Below, in pieces: positions 11,301-22,237 of a stretch of DNA of 64,000 bases. Source of the DNA: Timema cristinae (taxonomy: Eukaryota > Arthropoda > Insecta > Phasmatodea > Timematidae); assembly GCA_039000515.1 (NCBI GenBank), contig JBCFYV010000100.1, forward strand, positions 26,966,818-27,030,817, given 5' to 3'. The notes under the pieces were generated by a model. It was not told the origin of the DNA, made no database searches, and saw only the letters and a list, made by a program, of their open reading frames with translations. Every line of letters begins with the position of its first letter. Position 1 is the stretch's first letter. A program made the translations under genes and the position numbers.

Positions 11301-11310
11301 TTAACAATTT

Positions 11311-11602
11311 GGTGGGTGATCTGGTGGTCTAGGGGTAAGGTGTCGGACTTATGTGCTGGCGGCCGGGGTCAATCCTCGGTCCCGGCACAGATTTGTCTGA
11401 TTGCCAAACCCTTCCTTCACCTATGACAAGACGTGTATTAATCACAACTTGTGAATGTGGGAAATGCCAGGCCTCCACGTGGTTCGGATCCCACGTTAAA
11501 CTGTAGGTCCTCCATTTCATCTCACAATCACCCTACCATTACACATTAGCGTAAAGTGTGTACAACCTGAACGGGTAGTAAGACGCGGTGCTAATAATAA
11601 TA

Positions 11603-11636
<34 letters not shown>
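11311..11636 (+). repeat. SINE B copy with long (TAA)n
   Basis: Head GGGTGATCTGGTGGTCTAGG, B box GGTCAATCCTCGG with one base missing, body, common 3' end to about 11600, then a TAA run to 11636. Minus-strand ORFs here are translations of this SINE. Confidence 0.85.
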
Positions 11637-11637
<1 letters not shown>

Positions 11638-11734
11638 GATACAGTTTTCGGCCATGTCAGGAATCGAAACAGGCATCTTTAGCTCACCAGACAGACACGC
11701 TGCCGACTGAGTCAAGATGTCGGACACGCTAAGT

Positions 11735-11875
11735 GTAGTGCCCAGTGAGAAACTATTTGAGGGAAAAACAATCCCAGTGTACACCACCGGGATTAGAACC
11801 TCGACCTCCTCATCAATGCAAGACACACCAATATAGACTGATAGCCTAGTCCACGTGACCACTGGTGTGGATACC
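11735..11875 (-). repeat. SINE C copy, head half
   Basis: GAGAAACTATTTGAGGGAAA, a B-box relic (GATTAGAACCTCGACC) and a decayed head ending near GTGACCACTGGTG. The 3' half is lost. Confidence 0.55.
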
Positions 11876-12164
11876 GAAAAAGATTTGGAATAATATTTTG
11901 CAGCCAACAACTTTTTAAAAAAGAAGAAAAAAGGGCTAAAGCTCTAAAGTAAAATTTCACATTATTCAAGTTTAGACCTATCGATTCCGTTGTGCACCGT
12001 ATCTGCTCCGATGCCACCCCTCATCCGCATCCCTTCCCCCCTCCTCCCTTCATCCCTCCGCTAGCCTCCCGATGTCAACAGGGGTTGTAGTAATCAATAA
12101 ATCTTGTCCGTCACTCAAATCTCGACGTTCACAGAGTTTTGTTACAGAGAGCAAGCTGTAAGCA

Positions 12165-12495
12165 GTGTTTTTTTTTATAGGAACCTCCTTAAATCAGGTA
12201 AGGATTGGAGGGGGAAGAGGGGTTCAGGATTTTCTTACGAGGTGGGAGGAGGAATCCGAATACATCTTACGTAAGTTTTTTTTATCAATGTTTATAGAGA
12301 AACAATTGTATTTTAAAGAAATTGTAAGGAAATAAACCTGTTAATTATAAAATGTCACTTATATTTAGTTTACTTATGTGTTCCACCTAATCTTACTGCA
12401 AATAAAGTATTATAAAATTTTAAATCACTCGCTTCATTACCAAACCTAACTAAATAATTAAAATAATATAATTTACCAAATTGTTATTATTATTA
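12165..12495. repeat. Interspersed repeat J, second copy
   Basis: Shares ATCTTACGTAAG, the following T-rich stretch with ATCAATGTTTATAGAG and a downstream AT-rich segment with the copy at 43233-43550, in inverse layout. Ends at the tail of the SINE B at 12496. Confidence 0.45.
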
Positions 12496-12758
12496 GCACC
12501 GCATCTTACTACCCGTTCGGGTTATACGCTCTTACGCTATTGTGTAATAGTAGGTGGTTGTGAGATGAAATGGAGGACCACAGTTTAACGTGGGATCCGA
12601 AACCACGGTGGAGACCTGGCATTCCCACATTCACAAGATGTTTGTCAGAGGTGAAGGAAGGGTTTGGTAATCAGATAAATCTGTGACCGGACCGAGGATT
12701 GAACCCCGGACCTCCAGCACAGAAGTCCGACATCTTACCCCTAGACTACCAGGTCACC
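12496..12758 (-). repeat. SINE B copy
   Basis: Reverse full-length copy, from GCACCGCATCTTACTACCCG to the head ending CCAGGTCACC. The inverted tail TTATTATTATTA precedes it. A segment before the TTTGTCAGAGGTG motif is deleted. Confidence 0.85.
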
Positions 12759-13227
12759 GAAATAGCTAAGAAAGAAAGTTGTTGGGATTTGAAGGCTTAT
12801 GTTTAAACAAAAAAAACAGCTATCAGATCAAGTGACACACCCATTAATATAAATGTTGTGTTTGTGTGGAAAAAGTGCTAGAGAAGGGGAAGGGTTGTGG
12901 GAGGGGAAGGAGGAGGAGGAGATGGCATTAAATATATGATGTAATATCCTTTTGTTGAATTTAAGTACCATTTTGATGTATAAGGCTAAACAACTCTTAA
13001 ATATTTAGTCGTAAGCCTGATCTTAAAATGTAGCTTATGCATTCGATACCTCTTTAATATTTTGTATTACATTTGCACTTAATGTATTTTAACTTGTTAC
13101 AGTTATATTGTCATAGGAGGAGTCTTATTTGACAACTATAAAATCTAATTGTTCTACTTTTATGAATTCATACGTCAAGTCATGTGATCAGCATATGCCA
13201 ATTTTGATAATATATATAGACTATAAT
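12759..13227. other. No feature seen
   Basis: A purine-rich GGAGGAGGAGGAG patch near 12910 and the string CATACGTCAAGTCATGTGATC at 13169, which recurs in altered form at 38369. No gene. Confidence 0.35.
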
Positions 13228-13543
13228 ACTACGCGCCTGGGCCCAGTAGTGGAAATATTAGCCCGTACTAATATACCATTGTACAGGGCACGTCCCAATG
13301 TACTAACCGTACATCCTTTCCTTGAAGACACTTTCCATGTCCCGATGAGATGAGGGTAATAGTGAGTATGAGGGCGGGGAACTGGAGAGGGAAACAAACC
13401 TAACTTTAACCTAACTAACCAGATCTTGGTGACCGCTGGGGTAATTCTCCTAGGGAAAAACACCCAAGGTAACGGCCGGGAATTGAACCCAAGACCCCTA
13501 GGCTAGTAGCCAGGTACACCGACCGCTATACCATAGGGCCGAT
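13228..13543 (-). repeat. SINE E copy
   Basis: Reverse copy of the tRNA-derived family also at 17274. On the minus strand the head reads GGCCCTATGGTATAGCGGTC, with B box GGGTTCAATTCCCGG. Unlike A, B and C it lacks the common 3' end. The body is longer than at 17274, with ACCTAACTTTAACCTAACTA inside. Confidence 0.75.
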
Positions 13544-14573
13544 TACTTTTGATAAATACTATCCATATCTATAAAATAACATTTTTTAGATTGTAAAATG
13601 TTTTCTATTTTGGCAGCAAAATAATGTTTGCTTGCGTATTCTGAATGCTAAGAGGCTTTTCTTATGAAAATTAAACTGTATTAAAATATGTTCGTGATAT
13701 TGGGGTGGAAGGGAGGGAAATACCCGACCCCCCCCCCCCCCCTTTTGGTGTTCTACTGAATCAGACAAACGCACTTCTTGAACCGATCCAATCCTTCGTC
13801 TCCTTGATTGCGTCAAAGAAACCGACAAGGCAACACCAACAACTGGTCGAACAACCTTTTCATGTGGCCACTCCAATGACCACTGCATGAAAAAAAAGCA
13901 CACACAAAGAATAAGACAATCTCTTTTCTTTTTTTTTAAAAAAAGTTTCAATTGCTGCAATTGTTGGTCTCCCCTGGAAGTGAGGCATCCAGGAGGACCA
14001 ACGTGTATGCCGTTTTGCAGAAACGGTTTCAGAAGAAATTCGCAAGGCGAAAACTACACCGCGAATAAGCTAAAAGCCCCGCCCGTCAACCTCGTGATAG
14101 CTCTCGTGACGTCACTCAGAGTGAAGTTGGCGAGCGCTGATTCATCCGCTACTCGTGACGTGTGTGACAAGTCTAGGTCGATTCACAACGCGGGGGGACA
14201 AGGAAGTAACTTCTTTGTTTTATTCCTACGTTCAGAGTCGTACTTAGGGGGGAGTAGGATAATTTGTGGGTTTAGTCCCCTTCGAATTAATATTAAACTA
14301 ATAATTTACTAATTCGTTTCGTTGATCGAGTGGTTGAAGGCAACCTTTTTTAAACTGTGTTCCATGAAACCCTTGGGGCCCGCCATTGTTGTCTCATGTT
14401 CCACTCACGGATTATATAATATTCTTCATTTGTTTTTCACATTATTAAATAGCATCATTAAATAGGATTGCCAACGTTTTTGAATCTGAATAAAGGTAAT
14501 TTGCCAAACATACACCAAGAATATGTATGAGATATTTTCCGTTTAATTTTACAGTTTTATACTTGTAAAATTT
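13544..14573. other. No gene seen; C15 homopolymer
   Basis: A run of 15 C lies at 13728-13742. ORFs of 124 aa (minus) and 141 aa (plus) cross low-complexity K/F-rich stretches and show no motif. GTTCCATGAAACCCTTGGGG near 14360 is a weak hAT-like terminus. Confidence 0.35.
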
Positions 14574-14615
14574 AAGAACGTTCACCATAGCAGGCCAAAC
14601 TCAGCTCTTGGTGTA
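14574..14615 (+). repeat. Interspersed repeat H, short copy
   Basis: AAGAACGTTCACCATAGCAG and GCCAAACTCAGCTCTTGG correspond to the left end of family H. Confidence 0.5.
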
Positions 14616-15071
14616 AGAGGAAAACATTATTCAAGGATATATTAGTCTGGATGCAAGAAGGACTCAAGTACAACATCGGCACACACACACTCAAAAAAGC
14701 GGCATCTCTTCGACAGCAACAGTGGTCTAATACTCTCAATGATGACTAGGAATTCGTGTTCAACGATATTAGTGCTACTTTATTAACTTCTCACACCTCA
14801 GTTATTTAACAAAGCCTTGACCGCCTCCCCACCAGTGTTTTTTAATCCTATCTTAAAAAGGAAAAATACAATTAATTAGCATATTATTATGTCAAAAGTC
14901 TTTGAATATTTGGATGGGCCTATATTTAATACTGGCTTGAGCAGTGGCCTACCTTAATATTTGTCACCTAACCTAACCTGACTAACCTAATATATGCGCT
15001 CAAATTAATAAACATTCGAAAAAACCCACTAACAAATGAGTTCCGATTTGTTCTGAGGTCTGACTTTTGTC

Positions 15072-15114
<43 letters not shown>

Positions 15115-15191
15115 ACATACAAATACAAATCCTAAGGGCACATTAACAAATAACCACTACCTAAACATTTCCTAGTCTAAATATGTCCTAC
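14616..15191. other. No gene seen; (CA)n microsatellite
   Basis: A CA dinucleotide run lies at about 15074-15111. ACCTAACCTAACCTGACTAA near 14970 holds two copies of CCTAA, too short to call telomeric. Confidence 0.5.
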
Positions 15192-15345
15192 CACATCGGC
15201 TCGCACGAGGTATGGGAGTTAAAGGGAAAAGAAAAGACCTGTAATAGGCCAAAAATGTGTGCAGTGCATTTGTACTTGAATGATTATTACTCCAATTTTC
15301 CGTGGTGACAATGAGGGACAAAGCGACAATGTTTTTGGTTAATAA
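15192..15345 (+). repeat. Interspersed repeat H, copy 4
   Basis: GGCTCGCACGAGGTATGGGA, AATGTGTGCAGTGCATTTG and CCGTGGTGACAATGAGGGAC. It extends further to the right than copy 2 and matches the left part of copy 1. Confidence 0.6.
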
Positions 15346-15394
15346 ATACAATAAGTACCTATTGTGACAGAATGAAGATTTGTGTACAGACCCT

Positions 15395-15612
15395 ATCTGT
15401 TAAGTCAATCTAAAATGGTCAAAAACGATCTTTCAATGCAGTTTTTATCCAAATATCAATTTAATATTTCAACAATGTTCTTCATTAGAAAACTTCTATT
15501 AACTCTTTATCTCCATTAATGTTTCATAAGAAATGATCCACGTCCAATAGGATTGATGTAAGCTTACGTTTTGAGCCGACTGTATCACAGAGTTGATTGG
15601 CATGTGATGCAC
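15395..15612. repeat. Interspersed repeat I, copy 2
   Basis: Reverse complement of 303-520 (TCTAAAATGGTCAAAAACG ... TTGATTGGCATGTGATGCAC). It adjoins family H on its left. Confidence 0.6.
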
Positions 15613-15639
15613 GCTTTTAAGAAACGCAACTGAACGTTA

Positions 15640-15865
15640 CGACCGCCTCTGTGGTCTTGTGGTCAGAGAGCCTGGTTCTTGATCCAAAGGTCAAAAGCGT
15701 CAGTATCGTATTGTCTGATTTTATGGTGACGATGGAGTCCAGTTCAAATATCGGTCTGAAGTAAGCTTACATAGGCGATTTTACTTAGTGGTTTTCCATT
15801 CTCATTTCCGCAAATGTAAGAACACTTTCACCGAATTTTACCTTCCTCATCCCTAAATCATTATT
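15640..15865 (+). repeat. SINE C-like old copy
   Basis: Decayed head (CCGCCTCTGTGGTCTTGTGG), then AGTCCAGTTCAAATATCGG and the body GTGGTTTTCCATTCTC...CTTCCTCATCCCTAA. The common 3' end is lost. Confidence 0.5.
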
Positions 15866-15976
15866 TTAAAAAAATCAGATAGTCCGGATGGACTCGAAGT
15901 ACAGAGATTTTTTTAAATTCGAAATTAGATTTTTGTTCAAACCTTCGTTACATACAGTTTTTTCTCTTAGATATGT

Positions 15977-16376
15977 TACGTAAGGTGGGATGAAAGGCGA
16001 CTTGGGGAAAAAGCCAGTGTTTTCACGGCTCTTATGGCAGAACAGTTTTTTGAACAAAAGAAATCAAATATCACTCCAGTAGAAACATAACTTAATTTTC
16101 TTCCCATGGTAACCTTAAAATTTCTTAAATATTTGTCAAAGTTGTTTTGAAATTTAATGACAACGTTTTATCTTCATTTAAAAAGTTTGTCATCTAATAC
16201 CGGTATGCTCATGGCAGATATTCAATAATATTGTTGATATCAACATGTGAAAAAATTAAACTATGTGTTTCTACTGGAGCAATATTTTATTTATTTTGAC
16301 AAAAAAATGTTTTGCCGTAAAAAAAACTGCAAAAACACTTACATTTTTTCGCGTCCCCTTCCGTCCCAACTTAAGC
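15977..16376. mobile_element. MITE-K copy
   Basis: Both arms present: left TAAGGTGGGATGAAAGG, right CCGTCCCAACTTAAG. Interior AAATCAAATATCACTCCAG and its inverted partner GGAGCAATATTTTATTTATT show the palindromic design. A 60-aa ORF inside is chance. Confidence 0.75.
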
Positions 16377-16489
16377 TTATACTCCAACAAATTATTTTAA
16401 TTTAATACTAGTCACTTAGAACTAAATTGGAGGGAAATGAAGAGAACTTACAAGACAGAAACACTTTTTTTTATATCGATGGTATAGGT

Positions 16490-16690
16490 TGTCACTTAGA
16501 CTAAATTTTTGACTCACATAATTTGGTTTGATGATAATGGGAAGACCGGGGCTCGAATTCCACTCGGGTGTACTTAGGGTGATTTTAATCAAATAGTTTC
16601 CTAACACACCCTTACAAAAATGCAGGTATATTTTCTCTAAATTCTACCTTATTAGGCCCTAGTCCATAAGCATAATAATTCGGATACATG
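16490..16690 (+). repeat. SINE C-like old copy
   Basis: GATAATGGGAAGACCGGGGC, TCGAATTCCACTCGGGTGTA, AAATAGTTTCCTAACACACC and a decayed end near AGTCCATAAGCATA. Head and tail are poorly preserved. Confidence 0.55.
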
Positions 16691-17273
16691 TATATCGTAA
16701 CAGTAAAACGCGCGAATAAAAGATACTCTGGCAAGGTCAAGGTTCCCCTGCCAACCTACCGCCAGCTGCCACTGAAATATGGTGCTTGTTATATTCCAAA
16801 GACTGCAAGTAAATTAAAAATAAAAGATTCTTATCGAGAATAGTGGTTTTCCTAGCTTTACCCAACCTCTCGTTAGGAAATAGATGACTATATTTCAACG
16901 TCAAAGTTTCGAGAGTTTTACAACTTTTTTATTGGTCATTACCGAGTGACTTTACTCGTAAAGACAAACGGTGGAAGGTAAAGGCATGTTTGAATGGCTT
17001 TGTTTGCCACGAGCAATAGCTAGTATTCATTTGGAACATTTAAATTATATACATATACTTTTTAATATTATATATCTATAGTTGCAATGACGATAAAATA
17101 AATTAATTTTATCAAAATAGGATAGTTTAAATAAAATATAAGTAGCTACACAAGCCTATACTCATTGTCGTATACTTTTTTTTTTTCTTCCAAAATTAAC
17201 ATTTAACATCCTCATAGCTAAGACAAATTAACAATATTATATTTGTTAAAATATTGGAATTATCTAAAATTAA
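16691..17273. other. No feature seen
   Basis: AT-rich spacer with no ORF, tRNA-like head or recognised repeat family. Confidence 0.4.
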
Positions 17274-17524
17274 CCGGCCGCGTGGTGTAGTGGTCAGTGC
17301 ACCTGGCTACGAGCTTAGGGATTCCGGGTTCAATTCCCGGCTGGTACCTGAGGTATCTTCCCCGAGGGGACACACTATCACATCATCTCATCCCATCAGG
17401 ACATTGTAAGAGCCTCAACGGGAAGGATGTACGATTAGTACATTTGGGTGTACCCTGGACAATGGTAATTTAGTACGGGATACTCTTTACACTACTGGAC
17501 TACGAGTGATGTCGTCCAGACGCA

Positions 17525-17556
<32 letters not shown>
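17274..17556 (+). repeat. SINE E copy with (ATT)n tail
   Basis: tRNA-like head CCGGCCGCGTGGTGTAGTGG with B box GGGTTCAATTCCCGG. The body contains TCATCTCATCCCATCAGG and ends at CCAGACGCA, followed by an ATT run at 17524-17556. The 3' end differs from A, B and C, so a different LINE partner is likely. Confidence 0.8.
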
Positions 17557-17558
<2 letters not shown>

Positions 17559-17560
17559 AA

Positions 17561-17779
17561 TCCAAGTTGGCAGGGCCACATACTTCTCAGGGATTGTTTA
17601 ATGGAGGATGAAGATAGAGGGGAAAAGAGGAAGAAGAATGTTTGGAATGCTAACGTATATCAAGAAAGGAAGAAGTTACAAAAGGATGAAAGGAGACACT
17701 CAGGATCGAGGAAAATGGTAGATGTCCAGTTGATACCTTTCTCAGGACAGATTCACAGACGAAGAAGAATACTTATTTA
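17561..17779 (+). pseudogene. Non-LTR retrotransposon ORF2 C-terminal remnant
   Basis: The frame from 17561 reads SWQGHILLRDCLMED, matching the W.GH.LR.D pattern found after the reverse transcriptase domain of many arthropod LINEs. The rest continues in another frame with KIEGKRGRR, IKKGRSYKRMKGDTQDRGKW and SQDRFTDEEE, again typical of that C-terminus. At least one frameshift and a stop make it dead. It follows the tail of a SINE E directly. Confidence 0.6.
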
Positions 17780-17817
17780 GTCACATCACGTAACTAATCA
17801 TATTCGTTAATTTAAAA

Positions 17818-17895
17818 ATGGCACATGGACACAGGAATCTAGCCCGGGACTCTTGGCTTGGCGTGCCTGCCTATGCTCTATAACAAGAGTTAGCT
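17818..17895 (-). repeat. SINE D fragment
   Basis: AAAATGGCACATGGACACAG, then CTTGGCTTGGCGTGCCTGCC, a decayed reverse tRNA-like head of family D. Confidence 0.5.
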
Positions 17896-17948
17896 TTCTT
17901 CCTTCCATATCATTTGCTTTTGTGTACAGTACATTATTATTGTTATTA

Positions 17949-18225
17949 GCACCACGTCTTACTACCCGTTCAGGCTATACGAACTTACGCTAAAGTGTAA
18001 TGGTAGGGTGATTGTGATATGAAATAGAGGACCTACAGTTTAACGTGGGATCCGAACCACGGTGGAGGCCTGGCATTCCACACATTCACTAGTTGTGATT
18101 AATACACGTCTTGTCAGAGGTGAAGGAAGGGTTTGGCAATCAGATAAATCTGTGCCGGGACCGAGAATTGAACCCGGATCCTCAGCACAGAAGTCTGACA
18201 TCTTACCCCTAGACCAGCAGGTCAG
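17949..18225 (-). repeat. SINE B copy
   Basis: Reverse full-length copy from GCACCACGTCTTACTACC to the head ending AGCAGGTCAG. The 65-aa plus-strand ORF (beginning MEAWHSTHSL) is this SINE in translation; near-identical peptides appear in other B copies. Confidence 0.85.
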
Positions 18226-18384
18226 CTTGTACTGTTCAATTTACATTGTAGCTTACTAATGGTAGTATTAGGCCAACCTTAGAGTCACTGGTTGCTTTGG
18301 TATCAATTAAATCTCATAATAACCTCCCACATGTCCATCACAGTCTTTGCCATAAGCTATGAGGGAAGAATGACTTTGATTACG

Positions 18385-18460
18385 GGACCATTCCTAGATA
18401 TCTCAGTGGTAGGCCAAGCCAAAGGTCAGGATTTGATTCCCGTGGAGAGAGGTCATTATT
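18385..18460 (+). repeat. SINE D fragment
   Basis: TTCCTAGATATCTCAGTGGT, CAAGCCAAAGGTCAGG and GATTTGATTCCCG: a tRNA-like head with part of the anticodon arm deleted. Confidence 0.5.
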
Positions 18461-18479
18461 AAATTTATGTTTGTCACCA

Positions 18480-18690
18480 GCACCGGTGGCCACGAGGGCA
18501 AAGGCGTCAGTCTCATCTTGTCTGATATACTGTAGAAGGGAAGATCATCAGGATGTGGTACTAAGTTTTTTACCCCTAAATGCTTTCCAGCTCTACTATC
18601 AAGTGAATTTAGATACACTTTCTTTAAAAATAACTTCCTCGTCCCTAGACCCTTTGTGCAAACGGCCAGGACCAGGTAGTAAGACACGGC
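18480..18690 (+). repeat. SINE C-like old copy
   Basis: CACCGGTGGCCACGAGGGC head, AGGCGTCAGTCTC, then a decayed body and CAGGTAGTAAGACACGGC at the 3' end. The ORFs here on both strands are shadows of the repeat. Confidence 0.55.
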
Positions 18691-18696
18691 TCCTTC

Positions 18697-18940
18697 CTCG
18701 ATGGTCACGCGGACTATGTGGCAGACTCAGCCTGAACGGTTTGCCAACGATGAAAAGGTTGTAGATTCAAATCCTGGCTAGGTGCTCCACTGAGAGTTTG
18801 TTCACTAATTTGCTTTCCACTCTTCCTGCATGAAAATATGGCACATTTTCTTTCAATTCCACATTATTTTTCTTTAACCCATTCGTATAATTAATTGTGG
18901 TTATCCCGGATGGATAGTTAAATATGGTGCTCACAACTTT
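18697..18940 (+). repeat. SINE C copy, tandem to the previous
   Basis: CTCGATGGTCACGCGGAC head, GTAGATTCAAATCCTGGC B-box relic, body TTTGCTTTCCACTCTTCC and a decayed 3' end GGATGGATAGTTAAATATGG. Confidence 0.55.
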
Positions 18941-19010
18941 TAAAAGAAATGTTCCCGTACAATGTGTCTGGGTCCGCCGATGGCCGCGGGCCGGAGTTTG
19001 GGAACCCCTG
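18941..19010. mobile_element. hAT-like terminus
   Basis: Ends GGCCGGAGTTTGGGAACCCC TG at 19010. Its reverse complement starts CAGGGGTTCCCAAACT, the widespread hAT terminal pattern. The other end was not found. Confidence 0.5.
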
Positions 19011-19310
19011 ATCTGGTTGTTTACACGCGATACCACACACTCGTCTTTGACTGGGAGTTATCGAAGCTGTAGTTACGTAATCTGTAAGAAAGGACGACTC
19101 AGCCTAGAGGGCTGATTTCTGAGAATGCATATGTCTAGCAATGCAGTGCCGCTACCTTAAATAACAAAATCCTACCGGAAATGATCAAAATGATCTTTCT
19201 CCCTCTTATCTAGAGTTGATCAAAATGAGGCTAGATTTAATAATGCTCAATTTTTTTTAAACGACAAAAAAAAAGTTATGTACTCATTACAATACATTTT
19301 TATGATAGTC
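19011..19310. other. No feature seen
   Basis: Spacer between the hAT-like terminus and the LINE remnant. No recognisable family. Confidence 0.4.
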
Positions 19311-19409
19311 AAATCTCGTCGATTACGGTTGGCAGGACATGCAGCGCGAATGGGAGAATCTAGAACCACGTGCAGAGTATTGACTGGAAACCCTATGGTA
19401 ATTGAATAG
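19311..19409 (+). pseudogene. LINE ORF2 C-terminal remnant at the array edge
   Basis: The frame from 19311 reads K S then RRLRLAGHAARMGESR, followed by TTCRVLTGNPMVIE and a TAG at 19407. RL...GH.ARM.E.R..... VL.G.P is a hallmark of the region after the reverse transcriptase domain in arthropod non-LTR retrotransposons. In intact elements a basic linker and then the motif LAQDRDRW follow. Here the linker is missing and the 46-bp tandem array begins directly. The array monomer encodes that missing downstream motif. Confidence 0.75.
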
Positions 19410-21706
19410 AACAAGTTCAAGATAGGGATAGGCTGTAATGAAGTGGACAGGATAGAACTAGCTCAAGATAGGGATAGGGTGTGATGAAGTGGACAGGATA
19501 GAACTAGCTCAAGATAGGGATAGGGTGTGATGAGGTGGACAGGATAGAACTTGCTCAAGATAGGGATAGGGTGTGATTAGGTGGACAGGATAGAACTAGC
19601 TCAATATTGGGATAGGGTGTAATAATATATACTGAATAGAACTAGCTCAAGATTGGGATAGGGTGTAATAATATATACTGAATAGAACTAGCTCAAGATA
19701 GGGATAGGGTGTAGTGAGGTGGACTGGATAGAACTAGCTCAAGATAGGGATAGCGTGTAGTGAGGTGGACTGGATAGAACTAGCTCAAGATAGGGATAGG
19801 GTGTAGTGAGGTGGACTGGATAGAACTAGCTAAAGATAGGGATAGGGTGTAATAATATATACTGAATAGAACTAGCTCAAGATTGGGATAGGGTGTAATA
19901 ATATATACTGAATAGAACTAGCTCAAGATAGGGATAGGGTGTAATAATATATACTGAATAGAACTAGCTCAAGATTGGGATAGGGTGTAATAATATATAC
20001 TGAATAGAACTAGCTCAAGATAGGGATAGGGTGTAATGAGGTGGAATGGGTAGAACTAGCTCAAGATAGGGATAGGGTGTAATAATATATACTGAATAGA
20101 ACTAGCTCAAGATTGGGATAGGGTGTAATAATATATACTGAATAGAACTAGCTCAAGATAGGGATAGGGTGTAATAATATATACTGAATAGAACTAGCTC
20201 AAGATTGGGATAGGGTGTAATAATATATACTGAATAGAACTAGCTCAAGATAGGGATAGGGTTGTAGTGAGGTGGACTGGATAGAACTAGCTCAAGATAG
20301 GGATAGCGTGTAGTGAGGTGGACTGGATAGAACTAGCTCAAGATAGGGATAGGGTGTAGTGAGGTGGACTGGATAGAACTAGCTAAAGATAGGGATAGGG
20401 TGTAATAATATATACTGAATAGAACTAGCTCAAGATTGGGATAGGGTGTAATAATATATACTGAATAGAACTAGCTCAAGATAGGGATAGGGTGTAATAA
20501 TATATACTGAATAGAACTAGCTCAAGATTGGGATAGGGTGTAATAATATATACTGAATAGAACTAGCTCAAGATAGGGATAGGGTGTAATGAGGTGGAAT
20601 GGGTAGAACTAGCTCAAGATAGGGATAGGGTGTAATAATATATACTGAATAGAACTAGCTCAAGATTGGGATAGGGTGTAATAATATATACTGAATAGAA
20701 CTAGCTCAAGATTGGGATAGGGTGTAATAATATATACTGAATAGAACTAGCTCAAGATAGGGATAGGGTGTAATAATATATACTGAATAGAACTAGCTCA
20801 AGATTGGGATAGGGTGTAATAATATATACTGAATAGAACTAGCTCAAGATAGGGATAGGGTGTAATAATATATACTGAATAGAACTAGCTCAAGATTGGG
20901 ATAGGGTGTAATAATATATACTGAATAGAACTAGCTCAAGATAGGGATAGGGTGTAATGAGGTGGAATGGGTAGAACTAGCTCAAGATAGGGATAGGGTG
21001 TAATAATATATACTGAATAGAACTAGCTCAAGATTGGGATAGGGTGTAATAATATATACTGAATAGAACTAGCTCAAGATTGGGATAGGGTGTAATAATA
21101 TATACTGAATAGAACTAGCTCAAGATAGGGATAGGGTGTAGTGAGGTGGACTGAATAGAACTAGCTCAAGATAGGGATAGGGTGTAATAATATATACTGA
21201 ATAGAACTAGCTCAAGATAGGGATAAGGTGTAATGAGGTGGAATGGGTAGAACTAGCTCAAGATAGGGATAGGGTGTAATAATATATACTGAATAGAACT
21301 AGCTCAAGATTGGGATAGGGTGTAATAATATATACTGAATAGAACTAGCTCAAGATTGGGATAGGGTGTAATAATATATACTGAATAGAACTAGCTCAAG
21401 ATAGGGATAGGGTGTAATAATATATAATGAATAGAACTAGCTCAAGATTGGGATAGGGTGTAATAATATGTACTGAATAGAACTAGCTCAAGATAGGGAT
21501 AGGGTGTAATAATATATACTGAATAGAACTAGCTCAAGATAGGGATAGGGTGTAATAATATATACTGAATAGAACTAGCTCAAGATAGGGATAGGGTGTA
21601 GTGAGGTGGACTGGATAGAACTAGCTCAAGATAGGGATAGGGTGTAGTGAGGTGGACTGGATAGAACTAGCTCAAGATAGGGATAGGGTGTAATGAGGCG
21701 GACTCT
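19404..21706 (+). repeat. 46-bp satellite array derived from LINE codons
   Basis: About 50 head-to-tail monomers of 46 bp. Core: ATAGAACTAGCTCAAGATAG, then GGATAGGGTGTA. Two main monomer types differ in the remaining bases: AATATATACTG or GAGGTGGACTGG; AGATTGGG alternates with AGATAGGG. One frame of the core reads IELAQDRDRV. In GTGGACAGG-type monomers it is preceded by VDR, giving VDRIELAQDRDRV, the conserved C-terminal motif of the LINE family whose upstream part lies at 19311-19409. Because 46 is not a multiple of 3, the array as a whole is not a coding repeat. Confidence 0.95.
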
Positions 21707-21759
21707 AATAATTTACGATCGTCAATACATGTTCAAAATATAGTAATCTGTCAAATCCC

Positions 21760-21960
21760 TTACATATTGTTGCAAAACAATGATCAACTCTCGCAATAGA
21801 TTTAACTGCTGCTGACGGAAAGATTTGGGTTAGAATCCTGGTTGGGTCTAATAAGGATGGTTTTCCATGATTGGTTTTCCATTCTTCTTGCACGCAAATG
21901 CGGGTAGATAACATCTAAAATACGTGCCTCCCCATCCCTACTCTATTAAGTTTCTGCACT
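21760..21960 (+). repeat. SINE C copy
   Basis: CTCTCGCAATAGATTTAACT, GCTGACGGAAAGATTTGGG, TAGAATCCTGGTTGGG, then GGTTTTCCATTCTTCTTGCA. The tail decays after CATCCCTACTC. Confidence 0.65.
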
Positions 21961-22237
21961 AGCTCATGTGGGAAATGTAGGCTCTATTTCCTTTAAGACT
22001 TGATCAATTGGTGTTTTAATGAGTAATACATACGTAAGTTGTCATTTACCAACCTAGCACCTAGATTACTTAATATTCAAGGACAATACACAAAAACCAC
22101 CCAATACATTTTTTCCCACTAGAAAAAAGATCTTGAATTTAATAGAATCTAGTAGCCTGGCCTATTTTTATAGGAATTTCCTGTACATGTACATACATAT
22201 CTGACATCCAGAAAATCTACTAGATCTACTTTCACCT

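Noticed and set aside
11329..11520. ORFs sharing [10 protein letters not shown] at 11329, 18062, 23044, 31282, 56747 and 63004
   Set aside because: They are SINE B translations in either strand, not a gene family.
13887..14312. 141-aa ORF
   Set aside because: Starts in a poly-Lys/Phe low-complexity stretch, no motif, overlaps equally long ORFs on the other strand.
14966..14998. Telomeric (TTAGG)n repeat
   Set aside because: Only two or three CCTAA units here, and similar short runs near 13400 and 46690. Too short to be more than chance.
19404..21706. CRISPR array
   Set aside because: Monomers are contiguous, with no unique spacers, and the monomer derives from LINE codons.
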